The position numbers and the translations under genes are program-made. The notes beneath the pieces were generated by a model. It saw only the letters and a list, made by a program, of their open reading frames with translations, was not told the origin of the DNA and did no database searches. DNA of 34,982 bases from WLMZ01 sp037139095. Lineage in GTDB: Bacteria; Actinomycetota; Acidimicrobiia; Acidimicrobiales; Ilumatobacteraceae. The stretch is from positions 1 through 34,982 of the forward strand of contig JBAXHD010000030.1 of NCBI GenBank assembly GCA_037139095.1. Direction: 5' to 3'. This document shows, one piece after another, positions 16,104 through 24,914 of the stretch (its first letter is position 1; each line of letters opens with the position of its first letter).

Positions 16104-17488
16104 CCCGATCCACTGCGATCAAAAGCGAAGCGAACCACGAATCGTGCCCCGCCGCCAATGCGGTCTTCGACCCACGCATCGCCGCCCAATGCATGGGCGT
16201 GCTCGGCGACCAATGCCAGACCAAGCCCGCTCCCCACGCGATGGCGTGCCGCTGTGCCACGCGCAAATCGTTCGAAGATGCGCTGGCGTTCGCCGCGGGC
16301 CACCCCTGGACCAGAGTCTTCGACTGCGAGCAGCAAGCCCTGATCGCGATCGGACTCGATGCTCACTCGCGTTGGCCCGCCACCATGTTGGCGAGCATTG
16401 TCGAGCAAGTTGGCGACGATGCGCTCGAGTCGCAACTTGTCGATCCATAGCGTGCGGTGAGCGTTGGGCTGCACCTCTATCGGCACGTCGCCGAATCCAT
16501 AACGTTGCGCGATGCGCGGCACGACTTCGTCGAGCCGCAGTTCTTCGGAGTTGACATCGCTGACCCCAGAGTCGATGCGCGCCAACTCGAGTAGATCCAT
16601 CACCATCTGATCAAAGCGGCGCACCTGATTGACAACTACATCGAGCGCCTGCTGGGTTCGCTCGGGTAGGTCGGCTCGGCGGGCGTCGAGTACCTCGACA
16701 GCAGCGGTGAGTGCAGTGATCGGCGAACGAAGTTCGTGGCTCACGTCGGACGCAAACCGGGCCTCACGCTCGATGCGGGTCTGCACTGCGTCGGCCATTT
16801 CGTTGAACGACTGCGCCAACCGGTTGAGCTCAGGGTCGCTCTCGGGCTCGAGCCGAATGTCGAGACCGCCAGAAGCGATACCGCCAGCGGCAATCGCGAC
16901 GCGACTCACCGGCTTGAGGAGCCGACGACTTGTCCACCATCCGAGTGCAGCGGCAAGCAGTGTGATCGCGGCCGAGCCAGCGAGCAAGGCAGTGCCGATA
17001 ACCCACAGCACGCGATCGGTGCTGGCCAATGGGAACGCTTCGATGTAGTTGGCGTTTGATTCGCGAATGCTCACGCCAACGGCAAGGTAAGGCTCGCCGC
17101 GCAACTGGAACCGCTGCTGACCGTTGCCGCCGTCGAGCACTTGGCTCACCAGATCGGCCGGCAGCAAGTCTTGGCGGTACTGAACTTTCTGCGGATACGA
17201 GGTGTCGCCCACATAGAGCAGCGCGAAGCCAGTGTCTTCGTTTCGGATGCTGGTGATGAAGCGACCGAGGTCGGTTTTGCCCAGACGCAGTTCGTCGCGC
17301 GCCGCTTTGGCGTTGGCGAAGGTCTGCGCCCGGGCAACAGCGGACCGCTGACTGAGTAGGTAGTTGCGGGCAGCCGTATAGGTGAGCAACGTGAGCGACA
17401 TTGAGGCCACCAGCGCGGTGAGACTCAAGAACATCGTGACGCGTGTACGCAGACTGAGCGTTCGTCCTGGTTGCCTCACCCGTGCCAC
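16097..17488 (-). CDS. Two-component sensor histidine kinase (MtrB-like)
   Basis: Membrane kinase of 463 residues. Transmembrane helix 1 is at about 18-40, an extracytoplasmic sensor region at about 41-155, and helix 2 at about 159-184, followed by a HAMP segment. The phospho-acceptor is His251 in SDVSHELRSP. The ATPase domain shows the N box NLLDNARQHG, G1 DSGPGV, F box FERFARG and G2 GSGLGLAL. The GTG at 17488 is one start; a GTG at 17479 is better spaced from GGAG and is equally possible. It sits 18 bp after the STAS gene and overlaps the GerMN lipoprotein. Its likely partner is the divergent regulator at 18066. Confidence 0.93.
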   Translation of the reverse strand: MARVRQPGRTLSLRTRVTMFLSLTALVASMSLTLLTYTAARNYLLSQRSAVARAQTFANAKAARDELRLGKTDLGRFITSIRNEDTGFALLYVGDTSYPQKVQYRQDLLPADLVSQVLDGGNGQQRFQLRGEPYLAVGVSIRESNANYIEAFPLASTDRVLWVIGTALLAGSAAITLLAAALGWWTSRRLLKPVSRVAIAAGGIASGGLDIRLEPESDPELNRLAQSFNEMADAVQTRIEREARFASDVSHELRSPITALTAAVEVLDARRADLPERTQQALDVVVNQVRRFDQMVMDLLELARIDSGVSDVNSEELRLDEVVPRIAQRYGFGDVPIEVQPNAHRTLWIDKLRLERIVANLLDNARQHGGGPTRVSIESDRDQGLLLAVEDSGPGVARGERQRIFERFARGTAARHRVGSGLGLALVAEHAHALGGDAWVEDRIGGGARFVVRFAFDRSGSGC

Positions 17489-17506
17489 TCCGCCAGTGTT
17501 GCCGGT

Positions 17507-17863
17507 TTATGCGGCGGCAGCAACGATCTGGCAGGCCTGCGACAGATTGTGGAGCACCGGCGCTAAGCAGTCGAGGTCGCTCAAAATCAGATTCGCTCGG
17601 ACATCAAGCGACTCACTCACGATGATCAACCTCACCCCCTCAGCGGTTGCCGAACCGGCCAGCGCACGCAGCCCGCGCAGGCCAGCAGTGGACAAGGTAG
17701 TCATCTCGTCCATTTCAATGATGAGGCTGAAGCCTCGGGGGACGAGCGCCAGACTGCGTTGCAGACTGGCAATGTGTTCGGGCGTAGTCAATGGACCCGA
17801 CACGGTGAGGATCACTGCTCCCAAACCGCGGTCGGTTCGTGAACACATCACGGGATCAAACAT
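17507..17863 (-). CDS. STAS-domain protein (anti-sigma-factor antagonist-like)
   Basis: Small protein of 118 residues with the STAS fold pattern: beta strands AVILTVSG and FSLIIEMD, then TLSTAGLRGLRAL, which corresponds to the DSSGL region of SpoIIAA-type antagonists (phosphorylatable Ser/Thr at about 57-59), then VRLIIVS. The start at 17863 has GGAGG with a 7-nt spacing; the open frame continues upstream, but that part is not STAS-like. It is the first gene of an operon with the sensor kinase and GerMN lipoprotein. The sequence is fairly divergent, so the partner (an anti-sigma factor, or the kinase itself) is unknown. Confidence 0.72.
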   Translation of the reverse strand: MFDPVMCSRTDRGLGAVILTVSGPLTTPEHIASLQRSLALVPRGFSLIIEMDEMTTLSTAGLRGLRALAGSATAEGVRLIIVSESLDVRANLILSDLDCLAPVLHNLSQACQIVAAAA

Positions 17864-18065
17864 TTGGATACCTCCAGCATCAGTTGGCGATCCGAACGTT
17901 TCCGCTCGAACCAACGTTGATTGCCCGCTGGGCTCTCGCTGCCGGTGAGGCACCAAGGGGAGGGAGGTACCCCACCGAAGCAGCGTGAACACATGCCATG
18001 ATGGTGCACGTGTGTGACGGCTTGGCGCTCACATTGTGCGATTTGTGTAACAGAAACGGTGATCT

Positions 18066-18752
<687 letters not shown>

Positions 18753-20627
18753 TCTCGGCTAGGAACGACTCGACCTCGGCTCGGTGGCGGGTGCGTTTCA
18801 TTGGTGGCAACGCCTTCACAATGTCCCAGCGATAGTTGGCCGTGCCAAGCCGTGAATCGAAAACGGCAACAACGCCGCGGTCGGTAGCGGTTCGAATGAG
18901 CCTGCCCGTGGCCTGAGCAAGCAACGTGGCGGCACGCGGAATATCGATCTGCGCAAAGGCTTTCGGTCCGAGCAGATCTCGTCGCGCGGACAACAGCGGA
19001 TCATCGGGACGTGGAAACGGCAGGCGGTCGATGGTGACCAACGACAACGTGCGCCCAGGAATGTCGACGCCTTGGAAGAAGCCAGCCGTGGCAAACAAGC
19101 AACTGCGTTCGTCGTCGATGAACGCCTTGACCAGGGCGGTCTTGGGTAGGTCGCGCTGAGTCATCACGGGGAAGTGCAGCCGGGCGCGAGCCATCTCGGC
19201 GGCCGCTTCCATCGCCTTCCAACTGGTGAACAATGCCAACGTTCGTCCACCCGCAGCGGTGATGAGTGCGACGAGTTCGTCGTGCATCGCGGCCGTGAAC
19301 TTTGGCGAGCGTGGCTCGGGCAGATGCACTGCGCAATAGAGCATTGCATTGTGCTCGTAATCGAAGGGGCTGCCGACATCGACCACGTCGGCAAGTTCGG
19401 CGGGGAGCCCAACGCGTTCGGTGAGCGACGCCGGAATGGTGGCACTGGTGAGAACAGCGGTGTGCTTGTCCCACACGCCCGTGCGCAGGGTTGGCCCAAC
19501 ATCGAGCGGCGCAATCTCAAGGCGCGGCTGCTCGGCCGCACCCGACACGTATGCCACGTAACCAGTGTTCGTGCTGATCGCCGTATCGATCTGCTCCATC
19601 AAGCGGGTGGCCTGGGTCTGCCCGCGAAGCTTGCGCTGCTTGGCGTCTTCGACGTTGGTGTCGATTGCTCGCAGGGCGGCTTGGGCAGTATCGATGCGAG
19701 TTCGTCCGACGATGAGCGCGTCGGCAATCGTCTCGGGAAACGGCAGGGGCAGGCGCTGCCCAACGAAAGGCACTAGCGACTCGCGCAGCGCGACGCCAGC
19801 GTCGACAATTGAGCCAAGCAAGACCGGGTCTTCGATGATGCGTTTCAACGTGGCGGTGAGGCTTGTGAATCGCCCGCTGCCGAGCGAGACCCCAACGGTG
19901 TCGCTCATGATGTCTTCGAGCGAATGCGCTTCGTCGATGACAACCACATCGTGTTCGGGTAACAGCACGCCGCCGCTGGCGATGTGTAGTCCGTAGAGGT
20001 GAGTGTTCACCACGATGACGTCGGCCTGCGCCGCGTTCATCCGCGCGCCTTCGGCAAAACATGATGGTCCCATCGGGCAGCGAGTTGCGCCGGGGCATTC
20101 GTCGCTACCCACCGACACCGATTGCCATGCCTTGTCGCTGGGCATCCAATCGAGTTCGGCCATATCGCCCGTTCTCGTGGTGCCGGCCCATTCGCTGAGC
20201 CGCTTGACCTCAAGTTTCACGGTGGGGGCGAGGTCTTCGATTTCGAGCTGGCCGTTATCGGTGGCCTGCACTTCGCGAACACGTTGCAAGCAGATGTAGT
20301 TGCTGCGGCCCTTCAGAATTGCCCAATCGAACGGAGCCCCAAGATGTTCTTCGAGAAACGGAAGGTCTTTGCTGGCGAGCTGGTCTTGCAGCGCCTTCGT
20401 GGCCGTGGCAACGACAACTCGCTTTCCGGCGAGAACGCTGGGCACGAGGTACCCCATGGTCTTGCCGGTGCCGGTGCCTGCTGCCACCACAAGATGACGC
20501 CCCGATGCCAACGCTCGATCGACGGCGATCGCCATCTCGATCTGCCCAGGGCGGTCTTCGGCGGCGGGCAACGCGCTGGTAACAGCAGCGAGAGCAACGC
20601 GCACAGCTTCGGCAGACATAGCGAACG

Positions 20628-20633
20628 ACCCTA
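20628..20633 (-). promoter_or_regulatory. -10 element TAGGGT for dinG
   Basis: TAGGGT on the minus strand ends 8 nt before the dinG ATG at 20619. It lies in the 21-bp gap after uppS and gives dinG a possible leaderless promoter of its own. Confidence 0.45.
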
Positions 20634-20640
20634 CAGGTGC

Positions 20641-21348
20641 TTACTTGTGCAGCAGCGACAACGCGAGTTCAAGCTCGTGCTCGTCGAAATCAGGCCATGC
20701 CTTGTCGGTGAAATGCACCGCGCACCCGGCGATCTGCCACAGCAGGAAGTTTGAAATGCGCATCTCGCCCGATGTACGCACGAGCACATCGACATCGGGG
20801 AGGTCCGGCAGATACAGCCGCTGCTGCAATGCGTCGACGGTTGCGGGCACGTTGTCGGCCACGATGCGTTGCGCAGCGTGGGCAAGTTCGGCGCGACTGC
20901 CGTAGTCGAACGCGATGGTGAGGGTCATGCCCGTGTTGGTCGCTGTGTCGGCGATTGCTTTGCGGATAGCGCGCTGTACGTAGCGAGGCGTGCGCGCATC
21001 GGGGGAGTTGAACGGACGCCCGATCCATTGGATGCGCACGTTGAGTTCGTTGAGTTCGGCGACTCGGCCGAAGAGCTTTTCGTGCAGTCCGAGAATGTGG
21101 CGAACCTCGGCGCGCGGCCGCACCCAGTTCTCGGTGCTGAACCCAAACGCGGTGAGCCATCCCACGTTGTGCCGCACCGCAGCGCGCACCACGCGAGCGA
21201 GGTTTTCTTCGCCTTCGGTGTGCCCGTCGGTGCGAGCGAGACCTCGGGCTTTGGCCCACCGGCCGTTGCCGTCCATGATGCATGCCACATGCGCACCGCC
21301 ATGGGTGGCGTGTTGCGATGAGTTGGACGACTGGGCAGAAGTGGACAC
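20641..21348 (-). CDS. uppS: cis-prenyltransferase catalytic subunit (UppS-like, lacking RxG tail)
   Basis: Cis-prenyltransferase of 235 residues that would elongate a prenyl diphosphate with isopentenyl diphosphate to make the carrier lipid for cell-wall synthesis. MDGNGRW carries the catalytic Asp26, and GHTEGEENL, FGFSTENWVRP and RTSGEMRISNFLLWQ (191-205) are all present. Two conserved parts of bacterial UppS are missing. The metal-binding Glu (E. coli Glu213, in AYAELYF) is Ala210 in the aligned AGCAVHF, and the protein ends at SLLHK without the RRFG tail. The 21 bp before dinG leave no room for a frameshifted tail. Human DHDDS lacks the same two features. The divergent gene at 21422 carries both. 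It starts with GTG, with TAACGT 9 nt upstream. Confidence 0.92.
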   Translation of the reverse strand: MSTSAQSSNSSQHATHGGAHVACIMDGNGRWAKARGLARTDGHTEGEENLARVVRAAVRHNVGWLTAFGFSTENWVRPRAEVRHILGLHEKLFGRVAELNELNVRIQWIGRPFNSPDARTPRYVQRAIRKAIADTATNTGMTLTIAFDYGSRAELAHAAQRIVADNVPATVDALQQRLYLPDLPDVDVLVRTSGEMRISNFLLWQIAGCAVHFTDKAWPDFDEHELELALSLLHK

Positions 21349-21357
21349 GGTACGGCC

Positions 21358-21363
21358 ACGTTA
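21358..21363 (-). promoter_or_regulatory. -10 element TAACGT for uppS
   Basis: TAACGT on the minus strand ends 9 nt before the uppS GTG at 21348, inside the 73-bp divergent gap to the UppS-like partner gene. Confidence 0.45.
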
Positions 21364-21421
21364 GTGAGGCCGCGAGCGATCATGTGGGTTCGGTACTGCT
21401 CCTTCGTGCGAGAATCGAGCA

Positions 21422-22009
21422 GTGGCAAAGAAGCGTGAGCGAGATCAAGAACTCAGCGAGGCCGAGTCGTCTCCTCTTCGTCACGTTCTGGTTGTGGGTG
21501 GCACGCTCGACGAATGGCACGCCCTCAACGACGCACAGTGGACCCAACTTCGTCACGAACTGTGCACGATCGCTTCTGGCGCCGGTGCATCGTGGCTCAC
21601 GCTGCGGCCCTACCAGCGCAGTGCTAACACGAACGCCCACGCCACCTCTGAACGAGGGGCAACCACGCGCACTATCGAACAGCATCAGGGATGCACGGTC
21701 ATTGTCGACTCGTGCGCCGATGGTCGCGATCGACTGCTCCTGACGATCGAGCAACTTCGCGTCGCCGGCCCCGATCATCTCGATGAGGCCGCCCTTGGTG
21801 CCGCCCTGATGACACCAGCGCCATGTGAGCCCGACCTCACCGTGGTGCTCGGACCGTCTACTCGCTTGCCTCCGTCGTTGGTCTGGGAACTGTCATATTG
21901 CGAGTTGGTGTTCATCGATGCCACCTGGGACCAGTTGTCCGGCCCGCATCTCGAGCATGCGATCAACGAATACGCGCTGCGTCATCGTCGGTTCGGTGGC
22001 ATTACGTGA
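21422..22009 (+). CDS. Non-catalytic UppS homologue, NgBR/Nus1-like cis-prenyltransferase subunit (proposed)
   Basis: A protein of 195 residues that would normally be called hypothetical. Read against UppS it aligns over its length. HVLVVGGTLDEW (21-32) sits where UppS has HVAIIMDGNGRW, so the catalytic Asp is Gly27. ASWLTLRPY matches the EALTLYAFS strand. About 35 residues of the central region are missing. GCTVIVDSCADGRDRL matches the GLTLNIAANYGGR strand. PDLTVVLGPS, LVWELSYCELVF with Glu161, and RHRRFGG (187-193) match the C-terminal part. NgBR, the non-catalytic human subunit, has the same PDLxxxxGP, LPWH and terminal RxG layout (from memory). The stop overlaps a GTG of recO (GTGA), so the two are coupled. 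The role as partner of the adjacent uppS is inference. Confidence 0.75.
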   Translation: MAKKRERDQELSEAESSPLRHVLVVGGTLDEWHALNDAQWTQLRHELCTIASGAGASWLTLRPYQRSANTNAHATSERGATTRTIEQHQGCTVIVDSCADGRDRLLLTIEQLRVAGPDHLDEAALGAALMTPAPCEPDLTVVLGPSTRLPPSLVWELSYCELVFIDATWDQLSGPHLEHAINEYALRHRRFGGIT

Positions 22010-22725
22010 GCCACATGTATCGCACCACCGGTGTTGTGCTGCGCACATACAAGCTGGGCGAGTCTGACCGCATCATCGTGTTGCTCACCGAGCAGCATGG
22101 CAAGGTGCGCGCCGTTGCCAAGGGTGTCCGTAAGACGAAGTCGAAGTTTGGTGGTCGGCTCGAACCGATGAGCCATGTTCAGTTGCTGCTGCACGAAGGC
22201 CGCGATCTCGACATCGTGAATCAGGTCGACACCGTCGAGTCGCTGGCCCCGCTGATGGTCGATCTCGATCACATGACGCGCGGCATGGCCGTGCTCGAGG
22301 CCGTTGATCAGATGGCAATGGACCGTGAGCCGAATCCGCAGTTGTACCGAATGCTCGTGGGCGTGTTGCGCACGATTGCCATCAGCGACTCGCCATTAGT
22401 TGTGCCGGCCTTCTTCTGGAAACTGCTGTCCCTCGAAGGCGTTCGCCCCGAACTCGATGTCTGTGTGCGCTGCGGCGACGCCGAGCCGTTGGTGGCTTTC
22501 GATATGGATCACGGCGGGGTGCTGTGCCGCACGTGCCGCACCGGCGCGCCGATCAGTGCCGATGCGCTTCAGCTGATGCGAATGATCCTGGGAGGTCAGC
22601 TCAACGCGGCGTTGTCGGCACCGGTTTCGCAGGCGTCGCACGAGGTAAGTTCGCATGCAACGCGCGCAGTTGAGCATCACATCGAGCGGAAATTGCGTTC
22701 GGTTGCTGTGTTTGAGCGTCACTAA
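22006..22725 (+). CDS. recO: DNA repair protein RecO
   Basis: RecFOR-pathway protein that loads RecA on single-stranded DNA gaps. The N-terminal OB-fold reads MYRTTGVVLRTYKLGESDRI, then GKVRAVAKGVRKTKSKFGGR and LHEGRDLDIVNQVDTVE, as in actinobacterial RecO. The zinc site is CVRCG with CRTC about 20 residues later. The GTG at 22006 overlaps the previous stop as GTGA and gives MSHMYRTTG; the ATG at 22015 is the alternative, giving 236 residues. It is translationally coupled to the UppS-like partner gene. The longer open frame upstream is an out-of-frame reading of that gene. Confidence 0.93.
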   Translation: MSHMYRTTGVVLRTYKLGESDRIIVLLTEQHGKVRAVAKGVRKTKSKFGGRLEPMSHVQLLLHEGRDLDIVNQVDTVESLAPLMVDLDHMTRGMAVLEAVDQMAMDREPNPQLYRMLVGVLRTIAISDSPLVVPAFFWKLLSLEGVRPELDVCVRCGDAEPLVAFDMDHGGVLCRTCRTGAPISADALQLMRMILGGQLNAALSAPVSQASHEVSSHATRAVEHHIERKLRSVAVFERH

Positions 22726-22797
22726 GCCCTGCGGTGCGCGCGCACGTCGGGTCGCTGCACTTTTCGATAAAGGCTTCGTAACTGTGTAGCTGCGACA

Positions 22798-22803
22798 TAG
22801 CCT
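22798..22803 (+). promoter_or_regulatory. -10 element TAGCCT for glyS
   Basis: TAGCCT ends 8 nt before the glyS ATG at 22812, with no Shine-Dalgarno sequence. It fits the leaderless pattern. The 86-bp gap from recO is too short for a T-box. Confidence 0.5.
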
Positions 22804-22811
22804 CTAGAGCT

Positions 22812-24122
22812 ATGCCCGCAACCGAGCTCGACCAAATTGTCAACCTCTGCAAGCGCCGTGGTTTTGTGTACCCGTCCGCCGAGATCTACGGCGGGTTCCG
22901 CTCGAGCTACGACTACGGTCCACTCGGTTCGTTGATGTTGCGCAACGTCAAAGACGCATGGGTGCGCTCGATGGTGCAGCAGCGCGACGATGTCGTGCTC
23001 ATCGACGCATCGGTGTTGTCGCCTCCTCAGGTGTGGGAGGCCAGCGGTCACCTCGCCAACTTCACCGATCCGCTTGTCGATTGCACCAAGTGCAAGCAGC
23101 GTTTCCGCGAAGATCACCTCACCGATCCCAACGTGTGCCCCAACTGCGCGGCAACCGGTTCGTTCACCGAGGCGCGTGCGTTCAACCTGATGTTCAAGAC
23201 CCAGGCTGGCCCGGTCGAGGGTTCGGGCGCCGATGTGTTCTTGCGGCCCGAAACAGCGCAGGGCATGTTCTTGAACTTCGCCAACGTGTTGCAGACCAGC
23301 CGCAAGAAGCCACCGTTCGGTATCGCCCAAGTGGGTAAGAGCTTCCGTAACGAAATCACGCCTGGCAACTTCATCTTCCGCACCCGCGAGTTCGAGCAGA
23401 TGGAGATGGAGTTCTTCGTTCCTCCCGCCGAAGGCCCAAAGTGGTACCAGTACTGGTGCGACGAACGCCTCAACTGGTACATCAACTTGGGTATCCCCGC
23501 CGACCTGTTGCGCATGCGTGCACACGACGCCGATGAGCTCAGCCACTATTCCACCGGCACCAGCGATATCGAATTCAAGTTCCCATGGGGCTGGGGTGAG
23601 CTCGAAGGTGTGGCCCAGCGCACCGACTACGACCTTAAGCAGCATGCTGCGCACAGCGGTCAGAAGCTCGATTACTTCGATCAGGCAACCAACGAGCGCT
23701 ATGTGCCGTTCGTGATCGAGCCTGCCGCCGGCGCCACGCGCACGATGGCCGCCTTCCTGCTCGCGGCATACGACGAAGACGAAGTCGGTGGCGAGGCACG
23801 CACGATTCTGCGTCTGCATCCCCGTCTCGCTCCGTACAAGGTTGCAGTGCTTCCGTTGTCGAAGAAAGACACGTTGTCACCGTTGGCTCGTCAGGTCTTC
23901 CAGACCCTCAGCGAGCGCTACATGGTCGATTACGACGACACGCAGTCCATCGGCCGCCGCTATCGCCGGCAAGACGAAGTGGGCACCCCGCTGTGTGTCA
24001 CGGTCGACTTCGACTCGCTCGAAGACGATGCCGTCACCATTCGCGATCGCGACACCACCGAGCAGGTTCGTGTTCCGATCAGCGCATTGCTTGGCGAGAT
24101 CACCGCTCGCCTGGGTTTCTAA
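22812..24122 (+). CDS. glyS: Glycyl-tRNA synthetase (dimeric type)
   Basis: Class II aminoacyl-tRNA synthetase of the single-chain alpha2 type, 436 residues. It has RRGFVYPSAEIYGGFRSSYD at the N-terminus, and WEASGHLANFTDPLVDCTKC with a zinc site of Cys91, Cys94, Cys109 and Cys112. Motif 2 is SFRNEITPGNFIFRTREFEQ and motif 3 is PFVIEPAAGATRTMAAFL. The anticodon-binding domain runs from about residue 335, with LAPYKVAVLPL and QDEVGTPLCVTVDFD. It loads glycine onto tRNA-Gly in the cytoplasm. It stands alone after recO with its own -10 element and converges on the response regulator at 24143. Confidence 0.97.
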   Translation: MPATELDQIVNLCKRRGFVYPSAEIYGGFRSSYDYGPLGSLMLRNVKDAWVRSMVQQRDDVVLIDASVLSPPQVWEASGHLANFTDPLVDCTKCKQRFREDHLTDPNVCPNCAATGSFTEARAFNLMFKTQAGPVEGSGADVFLRPETAQGMFLNFANVLQTSRKKPPFGIAQVGKSFRNEITPGNFIFRTREFEQMEMEFFVPPAEGPKWYQYWCDERLNWYINLGIPADLLRMRAHDADELSHYSTGTSDIEFKFPWGWGELEGVAQRTDYDLKQHAAHSGQKLDYFDQATNERYVPFVIEPAAGATRTMAAFLLAAYDEDEVGGEARTILRLHPRLAPYKVAVLPLSKKDTLSPLARQVFQTLSERYMVDYDDTQSIGRRYRRQDEVGTPLCVTVDFDSLEDDAVTIRDRDTTEQVRVPISALLGEITARLGF

Positions 24123-24142
24123 AGCACTGGTTCAGCCGAGCG

Positions 24143-24820
24143 TTATCCGAGGCGATAGCCAAAGCCCCACACCGGGGCCAGTGGCAACTCTTCGCCAAGC
24201 TTGCTGCGCAACTGTCGAATGTGCACGTCTGCCGTGCCCTCGTCGCCGTACCAATCGCCGCCCCAAACGCTGTCGAGCAGTGCGCGACGCGTGAGAGCGA
24301 TGCCCTGATTCGACGCCAGGTGTACCAGCAGGTCGAACTCGCGGGTGGTGAGTGGAATGGCTTGGCCCTTCACCTGCACTTCGCGATCGGCAAGGTCGAT
24401 GCGGAAATCGTCGCCGATGGTGATGATGTCGGCGTTGCCGGTGGCCGATGCATGGCCCCGGCGCAGCATTGCTTTGACCCGGGCAACGATCTCGCGAGGC
24501 GAGAAGGGCTTGGTCACGTAGTCGTCGGCACCAAGTTCGACACCGATGGTTCTGTCAACTTCTCCATCACGACTGGTGAGAAACAGCACCGGTGTCACTC
24601 GGCTTGCCGGAAGCCGACGGCAGACATCGAAGCCGTCGATATCAGGAAGGTCGGTGGCGAGTACGACCAGCGCGGGGGCGGATTGGTTGATGATGCTGAG
24701 ACCCTGCTCGCCGGTGTACGCAAGAATCACCCGGAACCCTGCGCTGCGTAGGTATGTCTCAAGCAGATCGGCAATGTTCGGATCGTGCTCGACAACGACA
24801 ATCGTCTGTGCGTCAGCCAT
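24143..24820 (-). CDS. Atypical OmpR-family response regulator lacking the phospho-acceptor Asp
   Basis: Response regulator of 225 residues with a normal winged-helix output domain (LTTREFDLLVHLAS, LTRRALLDSVWGG, DVHIRQLRSKLG, VWGFGYRLG). The receiver is degenerate. At the phospho-acceptor position, VLLDLxLP in typical members, it reads VVLATDLPD, so Asp is Ala55. The second acidic-pocket residue is His12 (VVEHDP). Thr82 and Lys104 are kept. It therefore probably works without canonical phosphorylation, like other atypical OmpR regulators. No sensor kinase is adjacent. The ATG at 24820 is preferred; an in-frame ATG at 24841 would add 7 residues. It is divergent from the small monooxygenase, across two palindromes. 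Confidence 0.88.
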   Translation of the reverse strand: MADAQTIVVVEHDPNIADLLETYLRSAGFRVILAYTGEQGLSIINQSAPALVVLATDLPDIDGFDVCRRLPASRVTPVLFLTSRDGEVDRTIGVELGADDYVTKPFSPREIVARVKAMLRRGHASATGNADIITIGDDFRIDLADREVQVKGQAIPLTTREFDLLVHLASNQGIALTRRALLDSVWGGDWYGDEGTADVHIRQLRSKLGEELPLAPVWGFGYRLG

Positions 24821-24835
24821 CGACACATCGTTACA

Positions 24836-24869
24836 CCTCAATGAGGTTTCGTGGGGTATTACACGTGTA
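24836..24869. promoter_or_regulatory. Two palindromes between the atypical regulator and the monooxygenase
   Basis: CCTCAATGAGG at 24836-24846 and the perfect 10-bp palindrome TACACGTGTA at 24860-24869 lie in the 94-bp divergent gap. TTACAC also recurs at 24831-24836 and 24859-24864. They are candidate operator sites, possibly for the regulator encoded alongside. Confidence 0.4.
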
Positions 24870-24914
24870 CCGTCGGGAGTTCCAATCGCTCAAAACCCCT
24901 TCTTGGAGTCGGTC

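Noticed and set aside
20620..20640. A frameshift hiding a normal RRFG tail of uppS
   Set aside because: The 21 bp between the uppS stop and the dinG start encode no RRFG-like residues in any frame, so the tail is truly missing.
22726..22811. T-box riboswitch upstream of glyS
   Set aside because: The gap is 86 bp, has a -10 element 8 nt from the start codon, and lacks a T-box sequence and terminator stem.
22722..23819. Long minus-strand open frame (365 codons) opposite glyS
   Set aside because: It is fully antisense to a clear glycyl-tRNA synthetase, has no recognisable domain, and is the kind of long shadow frame produced by high-GC codon use.
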